From Flavobacterium nackdongense (GTDB lineage Bacteria > Bacteroidota > Bacteroidia > Flavobacteriales > Flavobacteriaceae), in the NCBI RefSeq assembly GCF_004355225.1, contig NZ_CP037933.1, positions 868,001 to 932,000 of the forward strand: DNA of 64,000 bases. The letters run 5' to 3'. A model generated the notes under the pieces. It saw nothing but the letters and a program-made list of their open reading frames with translations. It searched no databases and was not told the DNA's origin. The position numbers were made by a program, and so were the translations under genes. This document shows positions 28,758 to 37,122 of this stretch, piece by piece; position 1 is the first letter of the stretch, and every line of letters starts with the position of its first letter.

Positions 28758-29930
28758 ATGAGCTGTTCCAATTCAATTGTAAAAACCTTTTTCTGTCTAT
28801 TCTTATGGTGCTGCTTTTCTTTTACTAGTTCAGCTCAAGAAGAATACAAAGACCCAAAAAACAAAGACCCCAAAGAAGTTTTTGCTGGAGGTTCCTTTTA
28901 TGAAGTACAAAAGTATCCGCAAACTAAGCCCAACAAAACACCCAAAAACATCATTTTAATGATTGGAGATGGTATGGGACTTGCTCAAGTGTACAGTGGT
29001 CTGACGGCAAACGGTGGCCATTTGAACTTAGAAAATTTCAAAAACATTGGGTTCTCAAAAACCAGTTCATCGGATCAATATGTGACCGATTCTGCGGCTG
29101 GCGCAACAGCTTTATCTACAGGGGTAAAAACCTATAACGGAGCGATTGGTGTAGATCCCAACAAAAAACCAGTCGTACACATTCTGGAAAGAGCGGAAAA
29201 AAAAGGGCTTACCACAGGTTTGGTTTCCACCTCTGCCATCACCCACGCTACGCCAGCCTCTTTTATCGCCCACGTCGATTCTCGAAAAAGTTTCGATGAT
29301 ATTGCCTTGGATTTTATCAGCAACGATATCGATGTATTTATTGGTGGCGGAAAAAAATATTTCGAAAAACGCAAAGACGGTAAAAACCTTAGCCAAGAAC
29401 TCAAGGACAAAGGCTATCAGGTTCTTTACAACATCGAAGATATCCAAAATGTAAAATCGGGAAAACTTGCCGGTTTGACCGCCGAAGATCATAACAAACC
29501 GATGCCTGACAGAGGCGAGATGCTTGTTCCAGCCACGCAAACTGCCCTGAAACTTTTGTCCCAAAACAAGAAAGGTTTCTTTCTGATGGTCGAGGGTTCG
29601 CAAATAGATTTTGCTGCGCATAAAAACGATACTCCGGGAGTAGTTCTCGAAATGTTAGATTTTGATAAAGCGATTGGAGCTGCTTTAGCCTTTGCCGCCT
29701 CTAATAAAGAAACTTTAATCATCGTTACCGCCGACCACGAAACGGGTGGAATGACGCTATTGGACGGCGATTACAAAACCGGAAAAGTAGTAGCAAAATA
29801 TACTAGTTTAGGCCACTCAGGAATTGCAGTTCCTATTTTCGCTTTTGGTCCTGGATCCGAGGAGTTTACTGGCTTTATGGAGAATACTGAAATTGCCGAA
29901 AAAATGATGCAATTGCTAAAATTGAAATAA
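28758..29930 (+). CDS. Alkaline phosphatase (PhoA-type fold)
   Basis: A 390-residue exported protein. The alkaline phosphatase marks are all present: metal-binding MIGDGMG (Asp71), nucleophile VTDSAAGATALSTG (Ser112), THATPAS, and ADHETGG near the C-terminus. It should release phosphate from monoesters in the periplasm or cell envelope. A phosphatase inside a sulfatase-rich locus is unusual, and it is in the same unit as the three secreted metallophosphoesterases. It may finish the removal of phosphate begun by them. Being of the same superfamily as sulfatases, a sulfate or phosphonate substrate is a possible alternative, but the Ser motif favours phosphate. Confidence 0.9.
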   Translation: MSCSNSIVKTFFCLFLWCCFSFTSSAQEEYKDPKNKDPKEVFAGGSFYEVQKYPQTKPNKTPKNIILMIGDGMGLAQVYSGLTANGGHLNLENFKNIGFSKTSSSDQYVTDSAAGATALSTGVKTYNGAIGVDPNKKPVVHILERAEKKGLTTGLVSTSAITHATPASFIAHVDSRKSFDDIALDFISNDIDVFIGGGKKYFEKRKDGKNLSQELKDKGYQVLYNIEDIQNVKSGKLAGLTAEDHNKPMPDRGEMLVPATQTALKLLSQNKKGFFLMVEGSQIDFAAHKNDTPGVVLEMLDFDKAIGAALAFAASNKETLIIVTADHETGGMTLLDGDYKTGKVVAKYTSLGHSGIAVPIFAFGPGSEEFTGFMENTEIAEKMMQLLKLK

Positions 29931-29964
29931 GTAGTACGGCTAAAAAAACGCAAAATTGACTCCA

Positions 29965-30846
29965 ATGAAACAGTCCAAAAAATATCTTTTCACACTAGTA
30001 ATCGCTTTTTTTGCGATTAGTTTAGGAACGGCACAAGATAAAACAGCCACGTACGACGCACCAGACCAAGCCGTTTGGCACGCCAAATCTAGAACTTGGT
30101 TTGTTTCGAATTTAGGAGGAGGAATTTCCCTAAAAAAAGACCATTACGGATGGATCACACAAACCGACAAGAATGGAAAGGTGATTCAGGATTTTTGGAT
30201 AGGAAAAACAGAGGGAATGCACGCCCCAAGTGGGATGACAACAACCGATGACTACCTCTACGTGTGTGATCGAGAGGGCGTGTATGAAATTGAAATCGCC
30301 AAAAGAAAAATTAAAAACTTCTTCAAAATTGAAGGGGCTTCCTTCATCAATGATGTCGTAATTGCCCAAAATGGAGACTTATATGTTTCTGACTTTTTTG
30401 GCGATAAAATATACAAACTGCCCAAAGAAAATCGAAAACCAGAGGTTTGGCTTGAAACTGCCACTTTGAAAGCACCCGATGGATTGTATATGGAAAAAGA
30501 TAAATTAATTGTTGCGTCTTGGGGAAAACTGAGCAATCCAGCCACTTTTGAAACATCGGTCTTGGGTGATTTGCTGAGCATTGATTTAAAAACAAAGAAA
30601 ATCGAAGTTCTAATAAGCAAAATGGGGAACTTGGAAGGCATTACCAAAGCAGATAACTTTTATTTTGTAACCGATTGGTTTTCTGGCAAAGTGTTGCAAG
30701 TTGATGTGCGCCAAAAAACGGTAAGCACTTTCATTTCCGGTCTAAAAAATCCTACCGATCCCAATTTTGCTCCTGAATTGAATGTGTTGGCTATTCCGCA
30801 ACACGGGACCAATCAAGTCCTTTTTATCAACCTACAAAAGAACTAA
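29965..30846 (+). CDS. SMP-30/gluconolactonase-family protein
   Basis: A 293-residue protein. I chose the ATG at 29965, three codons inside a TTG-initiated frame, since it starts the signal peptide (ends L-G-T-A-Q). The rest is a beta-propeller of the SMP-30 type, with motifs such as WHAKSRTWFVSNLGG, INDVVIAQNGDLYVSD and APDGLYME. Members hydrolyse sugar lactones. Here it appears exported, so any lactone would be opened in the periplasm. A combination with the SDR dehydrogenase for oxidative sugar catabolism is possible, but their different compartments argue against a direct pathway. It overlaps no neighbour; gaps are 34 and 12 bp. Confidence 0.83.
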   Translation: MKQSKKYLFTLVIAFFAISLGTAQDKTATYDAPDQAVWHAKSRTWFVSNLGGGISLKKDHYGWITQTDKNGKVIQDFWIGKTEGMHAPSGMTTTDDYLYVCDREGVYEIEIAKRKIKNFFKIEGASFINDVVIAQNGDLYVSDFFGDKIYKLPKENRKPEVWLETATLKAPDGLYMEKDKLIVASWGKLSNPATFETSVLGDLLSIDLKTKKIEVLISKMGNLEGITKADNFYFVTDWFSGKVLQVDVRQKTVSTFISGLKNPTDPNFAPELNVLAIPQHGTNQVLFINLQKN

Positions 30847-30858
30847 TAAGCTGTATTG

Positions 30859-31746
30859 ATGAAGATAATTTCAAATAGTATGTTTTTGTTTCTAATTGGT
30901 TTTATTGCTTGTTCTCCAACAAAGAACAGCGATCAGCGATCCGATACAACTAAAAATTGGCCTGTTGCCAGTTATAATTATGGCGGACTAGAAAAGAAAA
31001 CGCCACAGGAACAACTACAACTTTTAGAAAATTCAGGTTACGATGGGATTGTTTTAAAAAGTGAAAAAATAGAAGATTTCAATAGCCTAGAGGAATTTAT
31101 TCGATTGGATGAAATGAATTCGAAATTTAAAATAAATGCTGTTTTTGAACGCTATAATTTTAATGATTCCGAGGAAAGAAAAGAGCGTTGGAAAAAAGTA
31201 GTCGATAAAATAGCGAATCGAAACATTCAAATCTGGATTATTTTCGGCAAAAAGACAGAAGGAATTACCGATGATTTCATTGACCAAAAATTAAGAGAAA
31301 TCACCAATTATGCAAAGCAAAAAAAAGTAGAAGTCATCCTATATCCACACAGTGATTGCTACATTGCTTCGGCAGAGGAAGCCCTGCCTTTTGTCGAAAA
31401 AATCAATAATTCCAATCTAAAACTGGCCATTCATTTGTATCACGAGGTGAGAGCAGGAAACGGAGCTCGAATCGCCGAGGTTTTTGATAAAGTAAAACAC
31501 CGTTTGGGAGCGGTAACTTTTGCCGGAACCAATGTTGTCGCCGATTATACCAACCCGAAAACGCGCGATTTGAGTACTATTAAACCCGTTGGAACTGGCG
31601 ATTTTGACTTAACTCATTTTATTTTGCCTCTAAAAAAATCGAATTATAAAGGAACCGTGACGATTATGAACTTTGGCATAACCGAAAGTCCTGAGGTGTA
31701 TTTGCCAAAATCTTTGGCGGAATGGAATAGACTAGTAAAAAATTGA
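30859..31746 (+). CDS. Lipoprotein with sugar isomerase/epimerase-like TIM barrel
   Basis: A 295-residue protein; the signal FLIGFIACS places the lipid-attached Cys at residue 18, so it is membrane-anchored. The mature part looks like the xylose isomerase/AP endonuclease 2 TIM-barrel family (LLENSGYDGIVLK, VEVILYPHSDCYI, LAIHLYHEV). Such lipoproteins are frequent in Bacteroidota glycan loci and are described as sugar phosphate isomerase/epimerase-like, although they sit outside the cytoplasm where sugar phosphates are not expected. Its stop lies 32 bp before the preferred GH92 start. Function unknown. Confidence 0.75.
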   Translation: MKIISNSMFLFLIGFIACSPTKNSDQRSDTTKNWPVASYNYGGLEKKTPQEQLQLLENSGYDGIVLKSEKIEDFNSLEEFIRLDEMNSKFKINAVFERYNFNDSEERKERWKKVVDKIANRNIQIWIIFGKKTEGITDDFIDQKLREITNYAKQKKVEVILYPHSDCYIASAEEALPFVEKINNSNLKLAIHLYHEVRAGNGARIAEVFDKVKHRLGAVTFAGTNVVADYTNPKTRDLSTIKPVGTGDFDLTHFILPLKKSNYKGTVTIMNFGITESPEVYLPKSLAEWNRLVKN

Positions 31747-31778
31747 AAAATCAATACCCAATCAAAAAAAAGACTTTA

Positions 31779-34028
31779 ATGAATACTTTTAAAAAAAATA
31801 TAATACCATTTATTGTCACGCTGTTTTCCGTTGGATTCGCAAATGCACAGGAAGATTTTACGAAATATGTGGATCCCACTATTGGCAATGTCGCTCAATT
31901 TTTGGTTCCCACCTATCCTACTTTCAGTCTGCCGAACCAAATGTTGCGAATGTTTCCTGTGAAAGCCGATTATTTAGAAGATCAAGTTACCGCTTGGCCT
32001 TTGCAGGTAGAAATGCATCGCAAATCCAATGTACTCAAAATGAAGGTCAGTCTTGGAGAAATCAAATCGGAGACTTGGAAAAGGAAAATGACCATCGACC
32101 ACGATCTTGAAATCATAAGACCTTGGCACTACTCCACTTATTTAATCGATGATGATATCACGCTAAGTTTTACTCCTGCAAAAAAATGTGCTATCTACCA
32201 ATATGATTTTCCTGTTGCCGCCCAAAAGAATATTTTAATCGAAGGAACGGAGGCAATGATTGCGGAGTTTTTAGGTGGCAATACCTTTGCGATGACCGAG
32301 CAATTTACCTATAATTCAAAAGGTGCCACTCCAACGAATCCAAAAATGAACGCCTATTGCTATGGCGAAATCACAGATGTTTCAGGAAATCCGTTACCTA
32401 AAGTCCAAATTGTGGCCGCCAAAAATAGATTGTCCATCAGCCTGCTCGAAAACGAGGCGAAGACGGTTTTATTAAAATATGCCATTTCGTATATCAGCTT
32501 AGAGCAAGCCAAGAAAAATTTTAAAGCCGAACTAGCCCAATCTAATTTTGAAAAGACGCTAGCAAATGGTAAAAAAGCTTGGGAAAAAGTAATCAACCAA
32601 ATAGAAGTTGTGGGCGGAACGGAGGGCCAAAAAAGATCTTTCTATACCGCCTTGTACCGCACTTACGAGCGAATGATTGACATCAATGAAGATGGCCAAT
32701 ATTACAGTGGTTATGATTCCAAAGTGCATCAATCGGACCGTTCTTTTTATGTAGACGATTGGATTTGGGATACCTTTCGCGCCAAACATCCACTGAATTC
32801 TATTTTGAATCCAAAAATGCAAAGTGACATTCTAAATTCGTATGTTCAAATGTACCAACAAAGCGGATGGATGCCCACTTTTCCGGAAGTCATTGGCAAC
32901 AACATCGATATGAATTGTTACCATTCATCAGTATTATTCGTTGACGCGCATCGCAAAGGAATTTCAGGTTTTGATATTCAGAAAGCGTTTGAAGGCGTAA
33001 AGAAGAATTTGACCGAAGCAACGCTTATTCCTTGGCGACAAGGCAATCGAAAAGTAGGCATTGACGATTTCTACCACGAAAAAGGTTATTTTCCTTCCCT
33101 AAAAATCGATGAAAAAGAAACCGAACCTCTCGTAGATGAATTTGAAAAAAGACAACCCGTAGCGGTCACTTTAGGAATGAGTTTTGATGCTTGGGCTTTA
33201 TCGGAATTGGCCAAAGAACTAAAATTAGAAACAGATTATAAAAAATTTGCGCAGATTTCGAAGAACTATCAAAACCTTTGGCATCCCGAAAAAAGACTTT
33301 TTATGCCAAAAGATGCGGCTGGCGAATGGGTTAATATCAATCCAAAATTAGATGGTGGAAAGGGCTACCGCAATTATTTTGACGAAAACAATGGATGGAC
33401 GTATGCTTGGAACGTACAACACGACATCGAGGGGTTGACCAACTTGCTCGGTGGGAAGGAAAAAGCAGAAGCCCGTTTGGACCAACTATTCAGAGAACCC
33501 CTCGATACAAGGAAAAGTTTGTTTTATGTGGATGGGTCTAATTCAACAGGGATGGTGGGTCAGTTTTCGATGGGAAATGAACCTTCCTTCCATATTCCGT
33601 ATTTGTACAACTACTTTGGAGTCCCTTGGAAAACGCAAAAACGCGTTCGATTTTTACTCGATGTTTGGTTCAAAGATACCATTTTTGGCATACCAGGCGA
33701 CGAAGATGGTGGCGGAATGTCAGCCTTTGTTGTGTTTTCATCCCTAGGTTTTTACCCAATAACTCCAGGATTGCCCATTTACACCATCGGAAGTCCTGTT
33801 TTTGAAAAATCAACGATTCATTTGCCCAACAAAAAAGACTTTACTGTAGTAGCCAAAGACGCCAATAAAGAAAACAAATACATTCAAAAAGCCTTTTTCA
33901 ACGGAAAAGAAATCAACACTCCATTCTTCACGCATAACGAATTGATTAATGGAGGAACCCTAGAATTGATAATGGGCAAGAAACCGAATAAAGTATGGGG
34001 AAAAGAGGCAGTTGCACCAACGAAATAG
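31779..34028 (+). CDS. Divergent GH92 glycoside hydrolase (alpha-mannosidase family)
   Basis: A 749-residue exported enzyme. The ATG at 31779 opens a proper signal peptide (ends F-A-N-A-Q); the frame extends 12 codons upstream into the previous stop. Family marks include YVDPTIGN, WDTFRAKHPL, SGWMPTFPE and the C-terminal GDEDGGGMSAFVVFSSLGFYP. The last motif in typical GH92 reads close to GNEDCGQMSAWYVFS, so this copy keeps the acidic residues but changes neighbouring positions, and its N-terminal glycine-rich loop also differs. GH92 enzymes are calcium-dependent inverting alpha-mannosidases. A mannose or mannose-like unit is therefore suspected in the substrate. Confidence 0.85.
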   Translation: MNTFKKNIIPFIVTLFSVGFANAQEDFTKYVDPTIGNVAQFLVPTYPTFSLPNQMLRMFPVKADYLEDQVTAWPLQVEMHRKSNVLKMKVSLGEIKSETWKRKMTIDHDLEIIRPWHYSTYLIDDDITLSFTPAKKCAIYQYDFPVAAQKNILIEGTEAMIAEFLGGNTFAMTEQFTYNSKGATPTNPKMNAYCYGEITDVSGNPLPKVQIVAAKNRLSISLLENEAKTVLLKYAISYISLEQAKKNFKAELAQSNFEKTLANGKKAWEKVINQIEVVGGTEGQKRSFYTALYRTYERMIDINEDGQYYSGYDSKVHQSDRSFYVDDWIWDTFRAKHPLNSILNPKMQSDILNSYVQMYQQSGWMPTFPEVIGNNIDMNCYHSSVLFVDAHRKGISGFDIQKAFEGVKKNLTEATLIPWRQGNRKVGIDDFYHEKGYFPSLKIDEKETEPLVDEFEKRQPVAVTLGMSFDAWALSELAKELKLETDYKKFAQISKNYQNLWHPEKRLFMPKDAAGEWVNINPKLDGGKGYRNYFDENNGWTYAWNVQHDIEGLTNLLGGKEKAEARLDQLFREPLDTRKSLFYVDGSNSTGMVGQFSMGNEPSFHIPYLYNYFGVPWKTQKRVRFLLDVWFKDTIFGIPGDEDGGGMSAFVVFSSLGFYPITPGLPIYTIGSPVFEKSTIHLPNKKDFTVVAKDANKENKYIQKAFFNGKEINTPFFTHNELINGGTLELIMGKKPNKVWGKEAVAPTK

Positions 34029-34037
34029 TTATAAAAT

Positions 34038-34068
34038 TTTGACAGATATTGATGTCGAAATTTGTCAA
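34038..34068 (+). terminator. Possible terminator after GH92
   Basis: TTTGACA (34038-34044) can pair with TGTCAAA around 34063-34069, with an inner GACA/TGTC pairing, followed by an AT-rich stretch containing TTTGTTTTT. The alternative pairings make it uncertain. Confidence 0.4.
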
Positions 34069-34100
34069 ATATATTTGTTTTTATGGATTGAATTTATATC

Positions 34101-34425
34101 GGTCGTTCCTATGGAACTTTACCAATTCCCTAAATTAATTATCCCGAACTAAAGTTCGGGGCTACAATATGAATCGTTCCTACGGAACTAAAATGCAAAG
34201 AGATTTTGGCTCGTAGCATATTGTAAGAATGAACTACAGTTGGAGCAACAATATGCTTCGTTCCTGCGGAACAATAATGCAAATTGATGTTGGCTAGTAA
34301 CATATTGTAGGGATGGACTTCAGTTTGTCTCTGGAAAGAGCCGTAGGCTCGTAACATATTGTAGGGATGGACTTTAGCCCGTCCTAAAAAATGGAATACA
34401 CATAAAGTGCCGTAGGTACGATCTA
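34101..34425. repeat. Cluster of short palindromic repeats (REP-like)
   Basis: Within about 325 noncoding bases there are at least five short palindromes: CGTTCCTATGGAAC (34104-34117), CCCGAACTAAAGTTCGGG (34143-34160), CGTTCCTACGGAAC (from 34174), CGTTCCTGCGGAAC (from 34259) and GAGCCGTAGGCTC (34338-34350). They alternate with variants of an arm reading ACAATATG in one direction and CATATTGT in the other (near 34164, 34218, 34248, 34301 and 34354). The arms and hairpins occur in both orientations, as expected of extragenic palindromic elements mobilised by an REP-associated transposase. No transposase is in the window. Confidence 0.75.
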
Positions 34426-34525
34426 TATTTAGATATAATTACATAATAGGTGGATAGATTTCCTCGCCATTTATTAAAAAAAGAGTCAAAATTTTTAATT
34501 AACAACGTTTATAACTTACTAAAAA
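34426..34525 (+). other. AT-rich leader before GH43
   Basis: No gene is visible between the palindrome cluster and GH43. The sequence is AT-rich and should contain the promoter of the third unit, but I find no convincing -7/-33 pair. Confidence 0.4.
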
Positions 34526-35458
34526 ATGAAACTAAAATTAAACCTACTGTTTGGACTATTTATTTTTTGTGCAGCACATTCACAAAACCCAGTTATTCGC
34601 CATCCTTTTACAGCCGATCCTTCGCTTCATCGATGGAGTGATGGTAAATTCTATATTTATGGTTCACACGATAAAGATGTTTTAGGCAGATGGAATATGG
34701 AAGATTATCACGTATTTTCTTCTGAGAACTTAGTAAATTGGAAAGATCACGGGGTCGTTTTGCATAATTCACAAACCCCTTGGGACGGTCCTTTTTGGGC
34801 TCCTGACGCAGCTGAAAAAAATGGAAAATTTTACTTTTATTTCCCCGAAGGTGCCAATATTGGTGTTGCAGAAAGTGATTCGCCTACAGGACCATTCCTA
34901 AATCCGCGCAGTATTTACAAAATGCCAGAAGGCTATGTTCAGGCTTATGACCCTGCCGTTTTTTCGTATAAAGGCAAGAACTATTTAATCATTTCTGAAA
35001 GAAAAAGTCTAAAAACTCCTTTCTACCCAGTAATTTTTACGCTAAAAGACAATATGGTAGAAATTGAACCCAATTCAAAAGTCGAACTTCCACCAATGGA
35101 TAAATTTCACGAAGGCCCATTCCTTTTCGAAAGAAAAGGCAAAATATATATGATTGGTGGCGGCTATACTTCACTCCGATACTGGATGGCGGATGATCTT
35201 TTTGGTCCTTACGAATACAAAGGCGACTTTTTCACGGGGAATGACACGTTTACGGTTTCAAAAACCGCCCACGGTTCCGTACTCGAATTCGACAATCAGT
35301 ACTATCTGGCTTGCCATTACGATGTGTTTCCGGGTGGACCCTACCAACGAACGACCTGCATTGAATATATGTATTTTAACGAAGATGGAACTATCAAACC
35401 CATTACTCCCACTCGCGAAGGGGTAAAACCAGTAGTAATCCAAACGAAAAAAAATTAG
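34526..35458 (+). CDS. GH43 family glycoside hydrolase
   Basis: A 310-residue exported protein with a signal ending A-A-H-S-Q. The five-bladed propeller of GH43 is indicated by the catalytic triad in order: Asp31 in FTADPSLH, Asp142 in AYDPAVF and Glu196 in FHEGPF. Length fits a single catalytic domain with no accessory module. GH43 enzymes act on beta-xylosides, alpha-L-arabinofuranosides or galactans, so it fits a xylose- or galactose-containing side chain. It begins the third unit and is followed after 23 bp by a sulfatase. Confidence 0.9.
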   Translation: MKLKLNLLFGLFIFCAAHSQNPVIRHPFTADPSLHRWSDGKFYIYGSHDKDVLGRWNMEDYHVFSSENLVNWKDHGVVLHNSQTPWDGPFWAPDAAEKNGKFYFYFPEGANIGVAESDSPTGPFLNPRSIYKMPEGYVQAYDPAVFSYKGKNYLIISERKSLKTPFYPVIFTLKDNMVEIEPNSKVELPPMDKFHEGPFLFERKGKIYMIGGGYTSLRYWMADDLFGPYEYKGDFFTGNDTFTVSKTAHGSVLEFDNQYYLACHYDVFPGGPYQRTTCIEYMYFNEDGTIKPITPTREGVKPVVIQTKKN

Positions 35459-35481
35459 TCATACCCTAATTAGTGCGTTTT

Positions 35482-37095
35482 ATGAAGTTCAGGAACCTCT
35501 TTCGAATGTTGCTTTGTTCGCTCCTTATTTTTGCTTTTTTGGGCAATAGGACTGCCTATGGGCAAAATAAGAAAACAAGGAAAAAACCGAATGTCATTAT
35601 CCTATTTTCCGATCAGCACAACAAGAAAGTGATGGGTTTTGAAGGCCATCCCGATGTACTAACTCCCAATCTGGATAAACTGGCGAGTCAGTCGGTTGTT
35701 TTCGATAGAGCCTATTGCACGACTGGAATCTGTGCTCCTTCGAGATCTTCCTTGATGACGGGAATTTATCCCCGAACCTTGGGATTGCTTTCCAACAGCG
35801 AGAGAACGAAGGTTATGGAAGAAGTGGTTCCGTTAGCAGTACTTTTCAAACAAAATAACTACCGTACTTTTGCCTTTGGAAAACGCCATACTTCATTGGC
35901 CGTTGACAATGGTTGGGATGTACAACGCAGCCATTTATGCAATGAAACCCCCGGAAACAGTTATACGGAATGGGTTCAAAAAAATGGTTTTGGTAAAGAA
36001 TTTGCAAAAGATTGGGCCGCCGAATTTGGCAAAGGTTCCGAATGTTCTGAACAAGCCTCCGAAAAAATCCCGACTGCAGATCTAGGAACCAGAATGTCGG
36101 CATTACCCGAGAATATGACTATGGAAGCTTTTACCACCAAACTGACCATAGAAATGATCAAGGAACAAGCCAAAAACGATTCGCCGTTTTTTTGCTGGGC
36201 CACGTTTTACCGACCGCATCAGCCGTATACTCCTCTGAAAAAATATATGGATATGTACGATGTTTCGAAATGGAGAGAAGGAAAAAAGAAGGGGAGTTCC
36301 ATTGTAAAACCCGCCAGTCTAACTGAACCTATAGAAAATATTCCACCAATGATGCAATCCATCCGCACCGGCGGAAATAAAGTTTGGAACGTTGATAAAG
36401 CCATTCTGGATGAGCAGCTTTGGCGCAATCATATTGGCGCTTATTATGCCTTGGTATCCGAAGTAGATTATTGTGTTGGCGAAATACTCAAAGCCCTTGA
36501 TGAAGCTGGAATTGCCGATGAAACGATTGTGATTTATACTGCAGACCACGGCGATTTTGTGGGACACCACGGTATGGTCGAAAAAGCCGCTGCAGGTCAG
36601 AACGTTTATGAAGATATTCTAAATATTCCTTTAATCATTCGCTATCCTGGCAACAAGCAAAAAGGCAAACGTTCCGTTGAATTGGTGAGTTTAGTCGATA
36701 TCTATCCTACCTTAGTGGATTTGCTTGGGCTAAAAATGCCTGATCTGAAACATCCCCTTCAAGGAAAATCGATGAAAGGAACGCTTACGCAAGGAACGCC
36801 AATGCATCGCGACTATTTTGTTTCGGAAAGTTGGTCACAGGCTACAGTTATTACCAAAGATTCTAAATTGGGAATGATGATTGACCCAACCCAATACGCT
36901 AAGAAATTTGACTTTAGATCTTTCGGCGATCAGTTTTTTATTCGAAAATCGGATGCCTTGGAAATTAAAAATGAAATTAACAACAAAGATTTTACCACAG
37001 AAATCGCAAAACTAAGAGCCTACTACCAAGATTTTACCGCAAAAGTACCTGATATTGGTAAACAAGAAGTGATTAATAAATTGGTAAAAAAATAA
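35482..37095 (+). CDS. S1-family sulfatase (CAPSR)
   Basis: A 537-residue exported sulfatase. The ATG at 35482 is preferred to a GTG three codons upstream since it begins the signal peptide (ends T-A-Y-G-Q). Formylglycine site Cys84 in CAPSR, N-terminal metal site LFSDQHNKKVMG, and ADHGDFVGHHG for the second. The form SDQHN without a double Asp, plus the internal insertion, marks a subfamily different from its neighbours. It is the first of three consecutive sulfatases, all in the same direction with gaps of 27 and 8 bp. The position of the sulfate it removes is not readable from sequence. Confidence 0.92.
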   Translation: MKFRNLFRMLLCSLLIFAFLGNRTAYGQNKKTRKKPNVIILFSDQHNKKVMGFEGHPDVLTPNLDKLASQSVVFDRAYCTTGICAPSRSSLMTGIYPRTLGLLSNSERTKVMEEVVPLAVLFKQNNYRTFAFGKRHTSLAVDNGWDVQRSHLCNETPGNSYTEWVQKNGFGKEFAKDWAAEFGKGSECSEQASEKIPTADLGTRMSALPENMTMEAFTTKLTIEMIKEQAKNDSPFFCWATFYRPHQPYTPLKKYMDMYDVSKWREGKKKGSSIVKPASLTEPIENIPPMMQSIRTGGNKVWNVDKAILDEQLWRNHIGAYYALVSEVDYCVGEILKALDEAGIADETIVIYTADHGDFVGHHGMVEKAAAGQNVYEDILNIPLIIRYPGNKQKGKRSVELVSLVDIYPTLVDLLGLKMPDLKHPLQGKSMKGTLTQGTPMHRDYFVSESWSQATVITKDSKLGMMIDPTQYAKKFDFRSFGDQFFIRKSDALEIKNEINNKDFTTEIAKLRAYYQDFTAKVPDIGKQEVINKLVKK

Positions 37096-37122
37096 TATAT
37101 ATTCAAAAAAATAGATTGAGCT

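Noticed and set aside
29112..29621. Open frame of 169 codons on the - strand
   Set aside because: It lies wholly inside the alkaline phosphatase gene, whose motifs are intact, and has no recognisable protein features.
34101..34425. CRISPR-like array
   Set aside because: The repeats are short palindromes of several types in both orientations, without regular spacers or any cas gene.
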